Origin: Candidatus Curtissbacteria bacterium RIFCSPLOWO2_01_FULL_37_9
GTDB taxonomy: Bacteria > Patescibacteriota > Microgenomatia > Curtissbacterales > GWA2-41-24
Assembly (NCBI GenBank): GCA_001776425.1
Contig: MFBN01000002.1
Location: forward strand, 6,566 to 18,387
DNA: 11,822 nt
Direction: 5' to 3'
In this document: positions 1 to 6,903 of the stretch, piece after piece
Layout: each line of letters begins with the position of its first letter
How positions within the stretch are numbered: position 1 is the stretch's first letter
The notes under the pieces: generated by a model
Told to the model about the DNA's origin: nothing
What the model saw: the letters and a program-made list of their open reading frames with translations, nothing else
Databases searched by the model: none
Position numbers and translations under genes: made by a program

Positions 1-616
1 TCAGGCAGTAATTAATGAACTTGGAGATGAAAAAATAGATGTAATTGCCTATTTGGATGATCCGGTTGAATTTATCAAATCTGCTCTTTCACCTGCCAAA
101 GAATTAGGAGTGAAGGTAAACGAAAAAGAGAAAATAGCAGAAGTTATTGCACCTGATGACCAGTTATCTTTAGCAATAGGCAGGGAAGGTCAGAATGTTC
201 GTCTGGCAGCAAAGTTAACAGGATATAAAATAGATATCAGAGGTAAAAGCGGTACGCCAAAAGAAGTTGAAGCCAAAGAAAAAGCAGCTCAAGCCGAAGC
301 AAAGAAAGCACTGGGTGTAATCGAAAAAATTGAGGCTAAGGAAGCAAAAACTCAGTCCGAAGACAAACAGACCCAAATCCCGAGTCAACAGCATCAAGCT
401 CCCGTTGATAAACAAGCTAATGAAAAAGCGGAAAAAGTGAAAGACCCGGAAGATCAGAAAGCGGTTAAGTTGGATAAACCGGAAAGTCAGGTTAAAGGAG
501 ATTCAGACAATCAGCCGATCGAAGTAAAAGTAAAGCCTGAACAATCGGGGGCAGAAACACCAGAAGAACAAAGTAATCCGCCAGTTGGTGGACCAGACGG
601 TACAAAGACTACTTAA
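1..616 (+). CDS. nusA: Transcription termination/antitermination factor NusA, C-terminal part (5' truncated by window edge)
   Basis: The open frame runs off the left edge; the first complete codon is at base 2 and about 204 residues are visible. They begin in the KH1-KH2 linker (AVINELGDEKIDVIAY, then DDPVEFIKSALSPAK) and continue through KH2, with the hallmark segments QLSLAIGREGQNVRLAAKLT and YKIDI. These are diagnostic of bacterial NusA, which binds RNA polymerase and nascent RNA to control pausing, termination and antitermination. A TTG at base 53 is in frame but lies inside the conserved region, so it is not the start. After KH2 (ending near base 245) comes a tail of about 120 residues rich in K, E, Q and P, probably disordered and without recognisable acidic AR repeats. 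infB follows 34 bp downstream, the usual nusA-infB order, though ylxR and a ylxQ gene do not intervene. Confidence 0.93.
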   Translation, partial: QAVINELGDEKIDVIAYLDDPVEFIKSALSPAKELGVKVNEKEKIAEVIAPDDQLSLAIGREGQNVRLAAKLTGYKIDIRGKSGTPKEVEAKEKAAQAEAKKALGVIEKIEAKEAKTQSEDKQTQIPSQQHQAPVDKQANEKAEKVKDPEDQKAVKLDKPESQVKGDSDNQPIEVKVKPEQSGAETPEEQSNPPVGGPDGTKTT

Positions 617-650
617 ATGAGAGTTTGTCAGCCGTCAAAATTATTAACTT

Positions 651-2084
651 ATGGACAAAAAGAAACAGGAAAAAATCAGGCCGCCTACGGTTACCCTCAT
701 GGGTCACGTGGATCATGGAAAAACCACCTTACTTGATGCAATCCGTAAGACAAATATAGTAGCTGGCGAACACGGCGGTATTACTCAGCATATCGGTGCA
801 TACCAGATAACTTTTAATAAAAGCCCTATTACCTTTATTGATACCCCCGGACATGCCGCATTTGAAAAAATGCGATCCCGAGGTGTTGATGCAGCTGATA
901 TTGTAATTCTGGTTATAGCCGCTAATGACGGGGTTAAACCCCAAACCCGCGAAGCAATAAAACACATTAAAAAAGCCCAAAAACCATTGATTGTAGCCTT
1001 AACTAAGGTTGATTTACCCAATTTAATAACTGAAAGAATTAAAAAAGATCTGCAGAAAGATGAAGTGCTCCTTGAAGAATTTGGCGGTGATGTTCCATTG
1101 GTTGAGGTATCTGCTTCGAAAAATAAGGGCATTGATGATCTTTTGGAAATGGTTCAGTTAGTTTGGCAAATTTCACCAGAAACCAGTTTTCCGCATGATT
1201 TTTTGGAAGCGGTAGTTGTAGAAGCGTTTCTTGATAAAAATCGTGGACCGGTTGTGACGGCAATTGTCAAAAAAGGTACTCTAAAAATTGGTCAAAAATT
1301 AACTGTAGATGATGAAACTATAGGCGTTAAGGCATTAATAAATGATCGGGGTGAAAATATTAATGAAGCTTTACCCGGTGATCCTGTTGAAATTTTAGGT
1401 TTTAAAAAGCTGCTTGGGGTTGGCAGCATAGTGCACGATACAAATATTTTAGAATCGTCAATTGTCCAGCCACCTGCCACGCTAGCCGAAATCATTGCTA
1501 AATCTCAATTGGCCAGTGATCGGTTTAAAATAATAATCAAAGCGGATGTTGTCGGCAGCCTTGATGCGATCGTCGCTAATTTACCTGAAAGAATTTTAAT
1601 CGTTTCTTCGGGAATTGGAGAAATTAATTCCACGGACATATCTTTTGCCAAGGTGGCAAGCGCGCCAATTTTAGCTTTTAATGTAAAGGTAAACCCTTCT
1701 GTTAGGTCTCAAGCAGACAGGGAAAGAGTTGTAATTAAGTCATACAGGGTTATTTATGACCTTCTTACCGAAATAGAAGAAGTTACGGAAAGTTTTGAAA
1801 CAGCAAAGCAAAAGCAGAAAATAACAGGGCAGGCTAAAATAGTAGCAGAATTTGATATAGAAGGTAAAAAAATTGCCGGTGTGGTAGTCACATCCGGAAA
1901 ATTAAAATTAGGTGACAGAATTACGATCGGTTCCGGATTAAATTCCGGGGAAGAAATTAAAATCAGTTCATTAAAAAAATATAAAAAAGAAGTAGAATTT
2001 GCTTCCCAAGGGCAGGAATGTGGAATCGGATTTACGCCTAATATTGACTTTAAAGTGGGTGATATTATAGAATCTTTGGGTTAA
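651..2084 (+). CDS. infB: Translation initiation factor IF-2, minimal form without N-terminal extension
   Basis: This GTPase delivers formyl-Met-tRNA to the 30S subunit and promotes subunit joining. Visible motifs are G1 GHVDHGKT (residues 18-25), switch I GGITQHIGA (42-50), G3 DTPGH (64-68, with the catalytic His), G4 TKVD (118-121) and G5 SAS (154-156). Domain II follows, then the IF-2 alpha/beta domain (about 280-380) and the C-terminal tRNA-binding barrel with GQECGIGF and a typical GDIIE ending. At 477 residues it is far shorter than the roughly 890 of E. coli: the G domain starts only 17 residues from the N-terminus, so the IF2N domains are gone. G4 has Thr in place of the usual Asn of NKxD, and G5 has SAS rather than SAK. 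The ATG at 651 is chosen because it sits just before G1; there is no Shine-Dalgarno sequence upstream. Confidence 0.97.
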   Translation: MDKKKQEKIRPPTVTLMGHVDHGKTTLLDAIRKTNIVAGEHGGITQHIGAYQITFNKSPITFIDTPGHAAFEKMRSRGVDAADIVILVIAANDGVKPQTREAIKHIKKAQKPLIVALTKVDLPNLITERIKKDLQKDEVLLEEFGGDVPLVEVSASKNKGIDDLLEMVQLVWQISPETSFPHDFLEAVVVEAFLDKNRGPVVTAIVKKGTLKIGQKLTVDDETIGVKALINDRGENINEALPGDPVEILGFKKLLGVGSIVHDTNILESSIVQPPATLAEIIAKSQLASDRFKIIIKADVVGSLDAIVANLPERILIVSSGIGEINSTDISFAKVASAPILAFNVKVNPSVRSQADRERVVIKSYRVIYDLLTEIEEVTESFETAKQKQKITGQAKIVAEFDIEGKKIAGVVVTSGKLKLGDRITIGSGLNSGEEIKISSLKKYKKEVEFASQGQECGIGFTPNIDFKVGDIIESLG

Positions 2085-2100
2085 AAATTTATTCACTCTA

Positions 2101-2125
2101 TTTTATCGCCATTTCGGCGATAAAA
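2101..2125 (+). terminator. Perfect 10-bp hairpin after infB, terminator-like but without a U tract
   Basis: TTTTATCGCC (2101-2110), a five-base loop ATTTC, then GGCGATAAAA (2116-2125) form a perfect inverted repeat 16 nt after the infB stop. The strand downstream reads GTAAATTACT, so there is no U tract for classical intrinsic termination. It may be a 3'-end protecting or processing stem, or a weak terminator separating infB from the next gene. The stem is certain; its role is inferred. Confidence 0.45.
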
Positions 2126-2152
2126 GTAAATTACTTGGATGAAAACTAAAAT

Positions 2153-2169
2153 TACTCGGGTATCGAGTA
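2153..2169 (+). repeat. Short inverted repeat just before the DHH-like gene
   Basis: TACTCG (2153-2158), loop GGTAT, CGAGTA (2164-2169) make a 6-bp perfect stem ending 6 nt before the ATG at 2176. If formed in mRNA it would lie in the ribosome landing zone of a gene that has no Shine-Dalgarno sequence. It could modulate initiation or be chance; there is no further support. Confidence 0.3.
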
Positions 2170-2175
2170 TTTAAA

Positions 2176-3105
2176 ATGGACCAGAATTTTAAAGAGAAAA
2201 CATTGGAAAATATAACCAAAGCCGAAGCGGTTTCTGTCTTGGTTTCCAAAGCTGGGGGATTTGATGGACTGGCAGCCGGTTTAGCATTATATCTTTCACT
2301 TACAAAATTAGAAAAAAAAGTTAATATTTTAGCGCAAGCTCCAACAGTATCAGATGCGAGAAGGCTTTACGGTGTTGATTATATAGGCAAAACCGAAAAG
2401 GATAATAATTTGGTAATAGTGATTAATGATGCCGTTGCCACTGTTGATAAAGTTACTTATTTTCTGGATAAAAATAAATTAAAAATAGTGATCCATCCTT
2501 TGGCAGGCAGCAAGGGTGCTTCACAAGAACAAATAACTTATGAGCAAAGTGCCCGTAATACCGAAATGGTATTTTTAATAGGTTATAAAACGAAAGAGGA
2601 ATTGGAGCAAGAAATTACTCATGAACAACTTATTTCTTCAGATAACTGGATAGTGAATATTAATATTGGAAATCTAGATCAAAAATTTACTCAAGTAACT
2701 TTTTCAAATCCGGAAGGAAAAAGCCTTAGCGAAGTTACTGCCCAAATGATTCGGGAATTAGCTCTTCCTCTTGATGAAGACATTTCTTATAATCTATTTG
2801 CAGGTATTGCCCAAAAAACCAATAATTTTTCCCCATATCACTCAAATTCATCCTGTTTTGAAATTGCTTCTTGGCTTATGAAATTTGGCGCAGGTAAGGC
2901 AAGCCTGGCACAAAATGCAACAAAGCTACAAGCCGGTCAAAAAGCGCAATCCGCGACAAACTTTTATACTAGCCAGTCACCAAACCCGGTTTTTGAGCAT
3001 GTTTCTGATATAGACGAAAAGGTAATTAATGCAGATTCGGAGCAAGATTGGTTAACCCCCCCAAAAATATATAAGGGCTCTAAGTCTTTTGACAGGGAAA
3101 ATTAG
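2176..3105 (+). CDS. Degenerate DHH-superfamily (NrnA-like) protein lacking catalytic motifs
   Basis: 309 residues without a perfect family signature, but the layout matches NrnA/DHH phosphoesterases. The segment FDGLAAGLALYLSL (29-42) corresponds to the DxDxxGSxxAL helix. NWIVNINIGNLD (157-168) corresponds to the vINIDHH strand, with Asn-Ile-Gly where Asp-His-His should be. LSEVTAQMIRELALPLDEDI then resembles the conserved helix after it, and NLFAGIAQKTNNF (206-218) matches LytGIvtDTgsF, with the metal-binding Asp changed to Lys214. Two or more metal ligands are therefore missing and phosphoesterase activity is unlikely. The C-terminal DHHA1 domain with its GGGH loop is also absent; instead there is a polar tail rich in S, Q and N. 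Its position between infB and rpsO is where nrnA often sits, which supports descent from it. Function is unknown; an RNA-binding or scaffolding role is inference. Confidence 0.68.
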   Translation: MDQNFKEKTLENITKAEAVSVLVSKAGGFDGLAAGLALYLSLTKLEKKVNILAQAPTVSDARRLYGVDYIGKTEKDNNLVIVINDAVATVDKVTYFLDKNKLKIVIHPLAGSKGASQEQITYEQSARNTEMVFLIGYKTKEELEQEITHEQLISSDNWIVNINIGNLDQKFTQVTFSNPEGKSLSEVTAQMIRELALPLDEDISYNLFAGIAQKTNNFSPYHSNSSCFEIASWLMKFGAGKASLAQNATKLQAGQKAQSATNFYTSQSPNPVFEHVSDIDEKVINADSEQDWLTPPKIYKGSKSFDREN

Positions 3106-3117
3106 TTCGGCTATACT
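3089..3117 (+). promoter_or_regulatory. Sigma70-type promoter for rpsO (TTGACA-N17-TATACT)
   Basis: A perfect -35 TTGACA (3089-3094) is separated by 17 bp from TATACT (3112-3117), a 5/6 match to the -10 consensus. The -35 lies within the last codons of the preceding gene. Initiation about 7 nt after the -10 would start near 3124, only about 6 nt before the rpsO ATG at 3130, so this mRNA would be nearly leaderless. Confidence 0.75.
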
Positions 3118-3129
3118 AAATATCCTAAT

Positions 3130-3393
3130 ATGAGCAACGCTTTCAAAAAACAGGTAATCGAAAAGTTTAAGACTCACGAGGGAGATACCGGGTCACCGGA
3201 AGTACAGATCGCTTTGATTACTCAGCGGATAGACACTGTTAAAGATCACCTCAAAGCTCACGGCCATGATAATCATTCCCGCAGAGGTCTTCTTTCTATG
3301 ATAAATAAAAGGCGCCGATTGCTTCATTATTTAACAAGAAAAGCTGAGGATAGGTATAAAGATATAATTAGTAAATTGGGTATTCCTAAATAG
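3130..3393 (+). CDS. rpsO: 30S ribosomal protein S15 (uS15)
   Basis: 87 residues, the normal family size. Signatures include the N-terminal GDTGSPEVQIALITQRI and the central NHSRRGLL, followed by INKRRRLLHYL and a basic C-terminal helix. S15 binds the 16S rRNA central domain early in 30S assembly, at the junction of helices 20-22, and contributes to an intersubunit bridge. The ATG at 3130 begins MSNAFKKQVIEKF, the expected start. No Shine-Dalgarno sequence is present, and the promoter at 3089-3117 would leave only a few leader bases, so the leader-pseudoknot autoregulation known for E. coli rpsO cannot operate on this transcript. pnp follows, preserving the classical rpsO-pnp pairing. Confidence 0.98.
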   Translation: MSNAFKKQVIEKFKTHEGDTGSPEVQIALITQRIDTVKDHLKAHGHDNHSRRGLLSMINKRRRLLHYLTRKAEDRYKDIISKLGIPK

Positions 3394-3419
3394 ATAAGCC
3401 ACTAAATTATTAAGATTTC

Positions 3420-3448
3420 TTGCTATTTTTTAAATAAAAGCTTATAAT
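3420..3448 (+). promoter_or_regulatory. Promoter for pnp with a perfect -10 (TTGCTA-N17-TATAAT)
   Basis: TTGCTA (3420-3425, 4/6 match) is followed by a 17-bp spacer and a perfect TATAAT (3443-3448). It lies 26 bp beyond the rpsO stop. Start of transcription is expected near 3455, leaving a leader of about 134 nt before the pnp ATG. This mirrors the intergenic pnp promoter of E. coli. Confidence 0.72.
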
Positions 3449-3458
3449 ATAATTTAGG

Positions 3459-3472
3459 ACTGATAAGTCAGT
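3459..3472 (+). repeat. Small stem-loop at the 5' end of the pnp leader
   Basis: ACTGA (3459-3463), loop TAAG, TCAGT (3468-3472) form a 5-bp stem that would lie at the very 5' end of the transcript from the promoter at 3420-3448. An alternative pairing GACT/AGTC overlaps it. A short direct repeat GTAATTA (3471-3477 and 3486-3492) follows. A 5'-end protecting role is possible but not shown. Confidence 0.35.
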
Positions 3473-3491
3473 AATTAACAATCACGTAATT

Positions 3492-3573
3492 AGGGATTTG
3501 GGTGTTGGAAGTTGCATAGTTCGAATCATTTTTTTGATTCTCACTATCCGATTTCTAACCTCCATTATTCCCT
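3492..3573 (+). promoter_or_regulatory. Long imperfect hairpin in the pnp 5' leader, candidate RNase III/PNPase autoregulatory element
   Basis: Folding around the loop at 3529-3534 (six T), position i pairs with 7063-i. GAATCA/TGATTC (3523-3528 with 3535-3540) pairs perfectly. A 2x2 internal loop follows, then ATAGT/ACTAT (3516-3520 with 3543-3547), then one C-C mismatch. Next is an 11-bp helix (3504-3514 with 3549-3559) containing three G-U wobbles, one mismatch, and a 4-bp helix (3499-3502 with 3561-3564). AGGGA (3492-3496) can close on TCCCT (3569-3573). That gives about 31 pairs, ending 15 nt before the pnp ATG. The wobbles fit only + strand RNA. In E. coli a long stem in the pnp leader is cut by RNase III and PNPase then represses its own translation; the architecture here is the same, while the mechanism is inferred. 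Confidence 0.72.
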
Positions 3574-3588
3574 TAAATTTAAAAATTA

Positions 3589-5835
3589 ATGCAAAAATTG
3601 GTACGTAAAGAATTAAACCTTGCGGGTCATAAATTGATTCTGGAAACTGGAGAACTTGCAAGTCAGGCTAATGCCGCGGTATTAACCAGCTATGGAGATA
3701 CGGTTGTATTGGCAACCGTTGTATCCAAAGAAGCTCCGCCGGATATTGGTTTTTTCCCTTTGGCTGTTGATTATGAAGAAAGACTTTATGCTGGCGGTAA
3801 AATTTCCACATCCAGATTTATAAAAAGAGAAGGTCGTCCGTCTGAAGAAGCAATATTAACAGCCAGACTTATCGACCGTTCTATAAGACCACTTTTCCCT
3901 GGAGATTTTCAGGCAGAAGTTCAGGTTGTCATAACTGTTTTGTCCGTAGATTTGGAGAATGATCCTGATATTGTTTCCCTGATAGCGGCTTCTGCGGCTC
4001 TTTCTATTTCTGACATTCCCTGGGATGGTCCAATCGCCGGTTTAAGAGTTGGCAGGCAAAATGGCGGCTATATTTTAAACCCTACCGAAGAGGAAAAAAC
4101 TTTTTCCAGCTTGGATTTGGTATTAGTTACCAGAAAAGAAGAAGTTGTAATGATCGAAGCATCTGCAAATGAAATAGATGAGAAGTCTTTTGCCCAAGCA
4201 ATCAAATTTGGTCTTGACCAGGGAAAAGAGATACTTAAGTTTATCAATGAATTTTCAAAAGAAGCAGGAAAAGCTAAAGTAAAATACGAAATCCCTAAAA
4301 TAGATAAAAAAGTTGAAGATGATATCAGACATTTCATTAATGAAAAAATTATTAAAGATTTGGCCAATCCAGAAGTATCCCAGGATGAAGATTGGTTTAG
4401 TGCGTCTTTGACTAAACTTGAGGAAAAATATATTGAGGATTCCCAAGATAATAAAAACAATCAAACTCAAAACATAACTTCAAAAATACTCTCGAATATT
4501 TTAAATGAGGCGGTAACAGAGAAATTAAGAGATCAGATTTTATCGAATAAAAAACGAATAGACGGGCGGACACCCGACGATTTAAGAGAAATAAGCACAA
4601 AAGTCGGGATTTTACCAAGAACTCACGGGTCAGGATTTTTCCAGCGGGGGGAAACACAAATTCTTTCAATTGCAACTCTAGCTTCTCCTGCTTTAGAGCA
4701 ACTTATAGAAGGAATGATTCGTGAAGGGACAAAGCGATATATGCATCACTATAATTTTCCGCCGTTTTCAGCCGGGGAAGTAAAAAGGCTAGGCCCTCCC
4801 GGAAGAAGAGAAATAGGTCACGGTGCACTTGCTGAAAAAGCCCTTATGCCTGTTTTGCCTTCAGCAGACATTTTTCCTTATACAGTAAGAATTGTTTCCG
4901 AAGTTTTATCATCAGCCGGATCTACATCAATGGCTTCTGCATGCGGATCAACGCTAGCGTTAATGGACGCAGGTGTGCCGATCAAAGAACCTGTAGCAGG
5001 AATATCAATAGGACTTGTTATTGACAAAAACGATCACTCAAAATACGTTACATTAACGGATATCGCTTACCAGGAAGATGCCCAGGGAGATATGGATTTT
5101 AAAGTAGCCGGTACGAAAAATGGTATTACCGTAGTTCAAATGGATATTAAATTAAACGGAATCAGCATTGAAATTCTTGAAGAAGCCCTTACAAAGGCCA
5201 AAAAAGCCAGACTGGTTATTATTGAGAAAATTTTAAAAACGATACCAAACGCCCGTGAAAAAATCTCCAAGTATGCACCGACTGTCATTATCGTCAAAAT
5301 TAATCCATCCAAAATCGGTGAGGTAATCGGATCCGGGGGTAGGGTAATTAACCGCATTATTGCCGAAACAGGAGCCGCAATTGATATAAATGATAAAGGA
5401 GAAGTAACTATAACCAGCCGTGATGCGCAGGCCTGTAAAAAAGCTGCTGATTGGGTTGAAGGAATTGTCAAAGAACCCCAGGTGGGTGAAGAATACGAAG
5501 GCATGGTTAAACGCATTTTGCCTTTTGGCGCAATGGTCGAAATTTCCCCGGGCAAGGAGGGATTGGTTCATATTTCCCAGATTGCTCAGTATCATGTTAA
5601 TAAAGTAGAAGATGTTTTAAAAATAGGTCAAACAGTTAAAGTTAAAGTGATTGAGCTTGACGAACAAGGCAGAATTAATTTATCGATGAAATTTGGTGTA
5701 AATGATCAAGACTCAGTCAGGGATGGGTCAATTAAACACGATAAGTTTAAAAGACCATATCCGGATTACAAAAAAGATCCCCAACGGAGAGAAAGACAAG
5801 GAAGATTTGATAAAGCGCGCAGGAACCGTTCTTAA
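3589..5835 (+). CDS. pnp: Polyribonucleotide nucleotidyltransferase (PNPase)
   Basis: 748 residues, close to the 711 of E. coli. PNPase degrades RNA 3'-to-5' with phosphate and can add tails in reverse, as a trimeric ring and often in degradosomes. The first RNase PH domain (about 1-135) and the linking alpha domain are followed by an extra Asn/Gln-rich insert (about 280-305). The second RNase PH core (about 325-545) has FFQRGETQ, HYNFPPFSAGEV, GRREIGHGALAE and QEDAQGDMDFK; D497, D503 and K505 correspond to E. coli D486, D492 and K494. The phosphate-site region reads SAGSTSMAS rather than SNGSSSMA. A KH domain with GSGG at 581-584 and an S1 domain (about 634-700) follow, then a basic tail ending RRNRS. 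The ATG at 3589 is chosen by homology to the conserved N-terminus; no Shine-Dalgarno sequence is seen. Confidence 0.98.
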   Translation: MQKLVRKELNLAGHKLILETGELASQANAAVLTSYGDTVVLATVVSKEAPPDIGFFPLAVDYEERLYAGGKISTSRFIKREGRPSEEAILTARLIDRSIRPLFPGDFQAEVQVVITVLSVDLENDPDIVSLIAASAALSISDIPWDGPIAGLRVGRQNGGYILNPTEEEKTFSSLDLVLVTRKEEVVMIEASANEIDEKSFAQAIKFGLDQGKEILKFINEFSKEAGKAKVKYEIPKIDKKVEDDIRHFINEKIIKDLANPEVSQDEDWFSASLTKLEEKYIEDSQDNKNNQTQNITSKILSNILNEAVTEKLRDQILSNKKRIDGRTPDDLREISTKVGILPRTHGSGFFQRGETQILSIATLASPALEQLIEGMIREGTKRYMHHYNFPPFSAGEVKRLGPPGRREIGHGALAEKALMPVLPSADIFPYTVRIVSEVLSSAGSTSMASACGSTLALMDAGVPIKEPVAGISIGLVIDKNDHSKYVTLTDIAYQEDAQGDMDFKVAGTKNGITVVQMDIKLNGISIEILEEALTKAKKARLVIIEKILKTIPNAREKISKYAPTVIIVKINPSKIGEVIGSGGRVINRIIAETGAAIDINDKGEVTITSRDAQACKKAADWVEGIVKEPQVGEEYEGMVKRILPFGAMVEISPGKEGLVHISQIAQYHVNKVEDVLKIGQTVKVKVIELDEQGRINLSMKFGVNDQDSVRDGSIKHDKFKRPYPDYKKDPQRRERQGRFDKARRNRS

Positions 5836-5850
5836 TAATTTTATAAATGA

Positions 5851-6903
5851 ATGGGGAAATTAAACCCGCATACTTCAGCTAAGAAACTAATACACAAGCT
5901 TTTTCGCTTTAAAATACCTATAAAATTCAATAAAAAATATAGTGCTTTTGTTTTATTATTCCTTTTTGGAATATTGATTTTTCTGATTTTTAACGCCAAA
6001 GACAGTCGGGATATTACAATTACCGTTGGAGCCGGTGAAAATAAGTTTAAGCTAAACTTTGATATTCCCCAAGAAAAACAGCCAAAGCTCGATCATCTCT
6101 TAGATAAACTGGCTTTGCCGCTTAGTATTAAAAACGGTTTTGAGTTCGAGCTGGATGCTACTTCTTCGGCAGCATTAGCATTTTCCCTGCCTGTTCAATC
6201 AATACTGGATATCGAAGATAACACAATTAAGTTTGAGGGTACTTTTAACCCAACTTCCGGTAAAGTTTTACCTAAAGCGGTTTTTCGCGTTCCGGCTTCT
6301 ACAAATTTCGCCATTTACGCTCAAAATTTACAAGATTTTATAAACCAAAAACTAATCTTACCCGAAGAAATTGCCAACTGGTTGAATAAGAATCTCTATG
6401 CCAATGAAGGGCAAATTATGGTTATTTTTGGTAAAAATGCCCAGTTTGCCTTAATTACTCATGCAAATGAAGTTAATTTTGAAGATTTAAAAAACATTCA
6501 GATTAGTTCCACAAAAGAACCGATTTATAAAAAAGATCTTATTGAAGAGTTCCAGGAAGTGCATTTATTAAAAATACCCCAAAACAACGGTCAAAAAGAA
6601 ACTACCTTTGCGCTTTTTCAGACAGGGAATTGGTTATTTTTTACCTCATCCATTGAGGCAGCAACTGATTTGATAAAAATTAATAAATCGCAATTACCAT
6701 CACTTGAATTTAATCCCGGAAACGGTCAGGAGATAACGATGGCTTTTTTGTATCAAAATTCCGGTGAATATCCTATTAATGAGCAGTTTGGGAAATTTCT
6801 ATTTGGCGAAAGAGTTGAGCTGGTTAAATTCGCAGAGAAAATCAGTTTTGGGGAATTTGCTTTGAAGAAAGACCAATTTTCTGGTTTAATTAACTTAAAA
6901 TGA
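5851..6903 (+). CDS. Single-pass membrane protein with a large extracytoplasmic domain, function unknown
   Basis: 350 residues. A basic N-terminus (about 1-30, many K and R) is followed by one hydrophobic helix (about 31-49, FVLLFLFGILIFLIF), then about 300 residues predicted outside the membrane, so topology should be N-in/C-out. The external part alternates beta-rich stretches with short helices and contains a phrase, ALFQTGNWLFFTSSIEAA, where a value is read out of a strand pair. This vaguely recalls DUF3352-type surface proteins, but I cannot assign it. It has no cysteine pair, lipobox or catalytic motif that I recognise. It starts 15 bp after pnp and its TGA overlaps the ATG of the Lon-like ATPase (ATGA at 6900-6903), so the two are probably translationally coupled and may work together. 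Confidence 0.75.
   Translation: MGKLNPHTSAKKLIHKLFRFKIPIKFNKKYSAFVLLFLFGILIFLIFNAKDSRDITITVGAGENKFKLNFDIPQEKQPKLDHLLDKLALPLSIKNGFEFELDATSSAALAFSLPVQSILDIEDNTIKFEGTFNPTSGKVLPKAVFRVPASTNFAIYAQNLQDFINQKLILPEEIANWLNKNLYANEGQIMVIFGKNAQFALITHANEVNFEDLKNIQISSTKEPIYKKDLIEEFQEVHLLKIPQNNGQKETTFALFQTGNWLFFTSSIEAATDLIKINKSQLPSLEFNPGNGQEITMAFLYQNSGEYPINEQFGKFLFGERVELVKFAEKISFGEFALKKDQFSGLINLK

Noticed and set aside
617..736. A 39-codon frame starting right after the nusA stop (MRVCQPSKLL...)
   Set aside because: It overlaps the infB G1 region in another frame and does not match YlxR or any family; it looks like a chance frame.
2044..2071. TTGACT-N16-TATAGA near the end of infB as a promoter for the DHH-like gene
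   Set aside because: It lies in conserved infB coding sequence and the -10 matches only 4/6; possible, but not well enough supported to list.
2139..2174. An 11-codon frame before the DHH-like gene, a possible leader peptide (MKTKITRVSSI)
   Set aside because: No run of regulatory codons, no Shine-Dalgarno site and no attenuator following it; too short to support.
3394..3588. A tRNA or other known RNA gene in the rpsO-pnp gap
   Set aside because: The hairpin has no cloverleaf, T-loop or CCA end; it is better explained as the pnp mRNA leader.
5021..5049. Perfect TTGACA inside pnp
   Set aside because: No acceptable -10 at 16-18 bp; it encodes conserved PNPase residues.
5136..5555. A 139-codon minus-strand frame inside pnp
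   Set aside because: It is fully antisense to the conserved PNPase KH/S1 region, with hydrophobic shadow composition.
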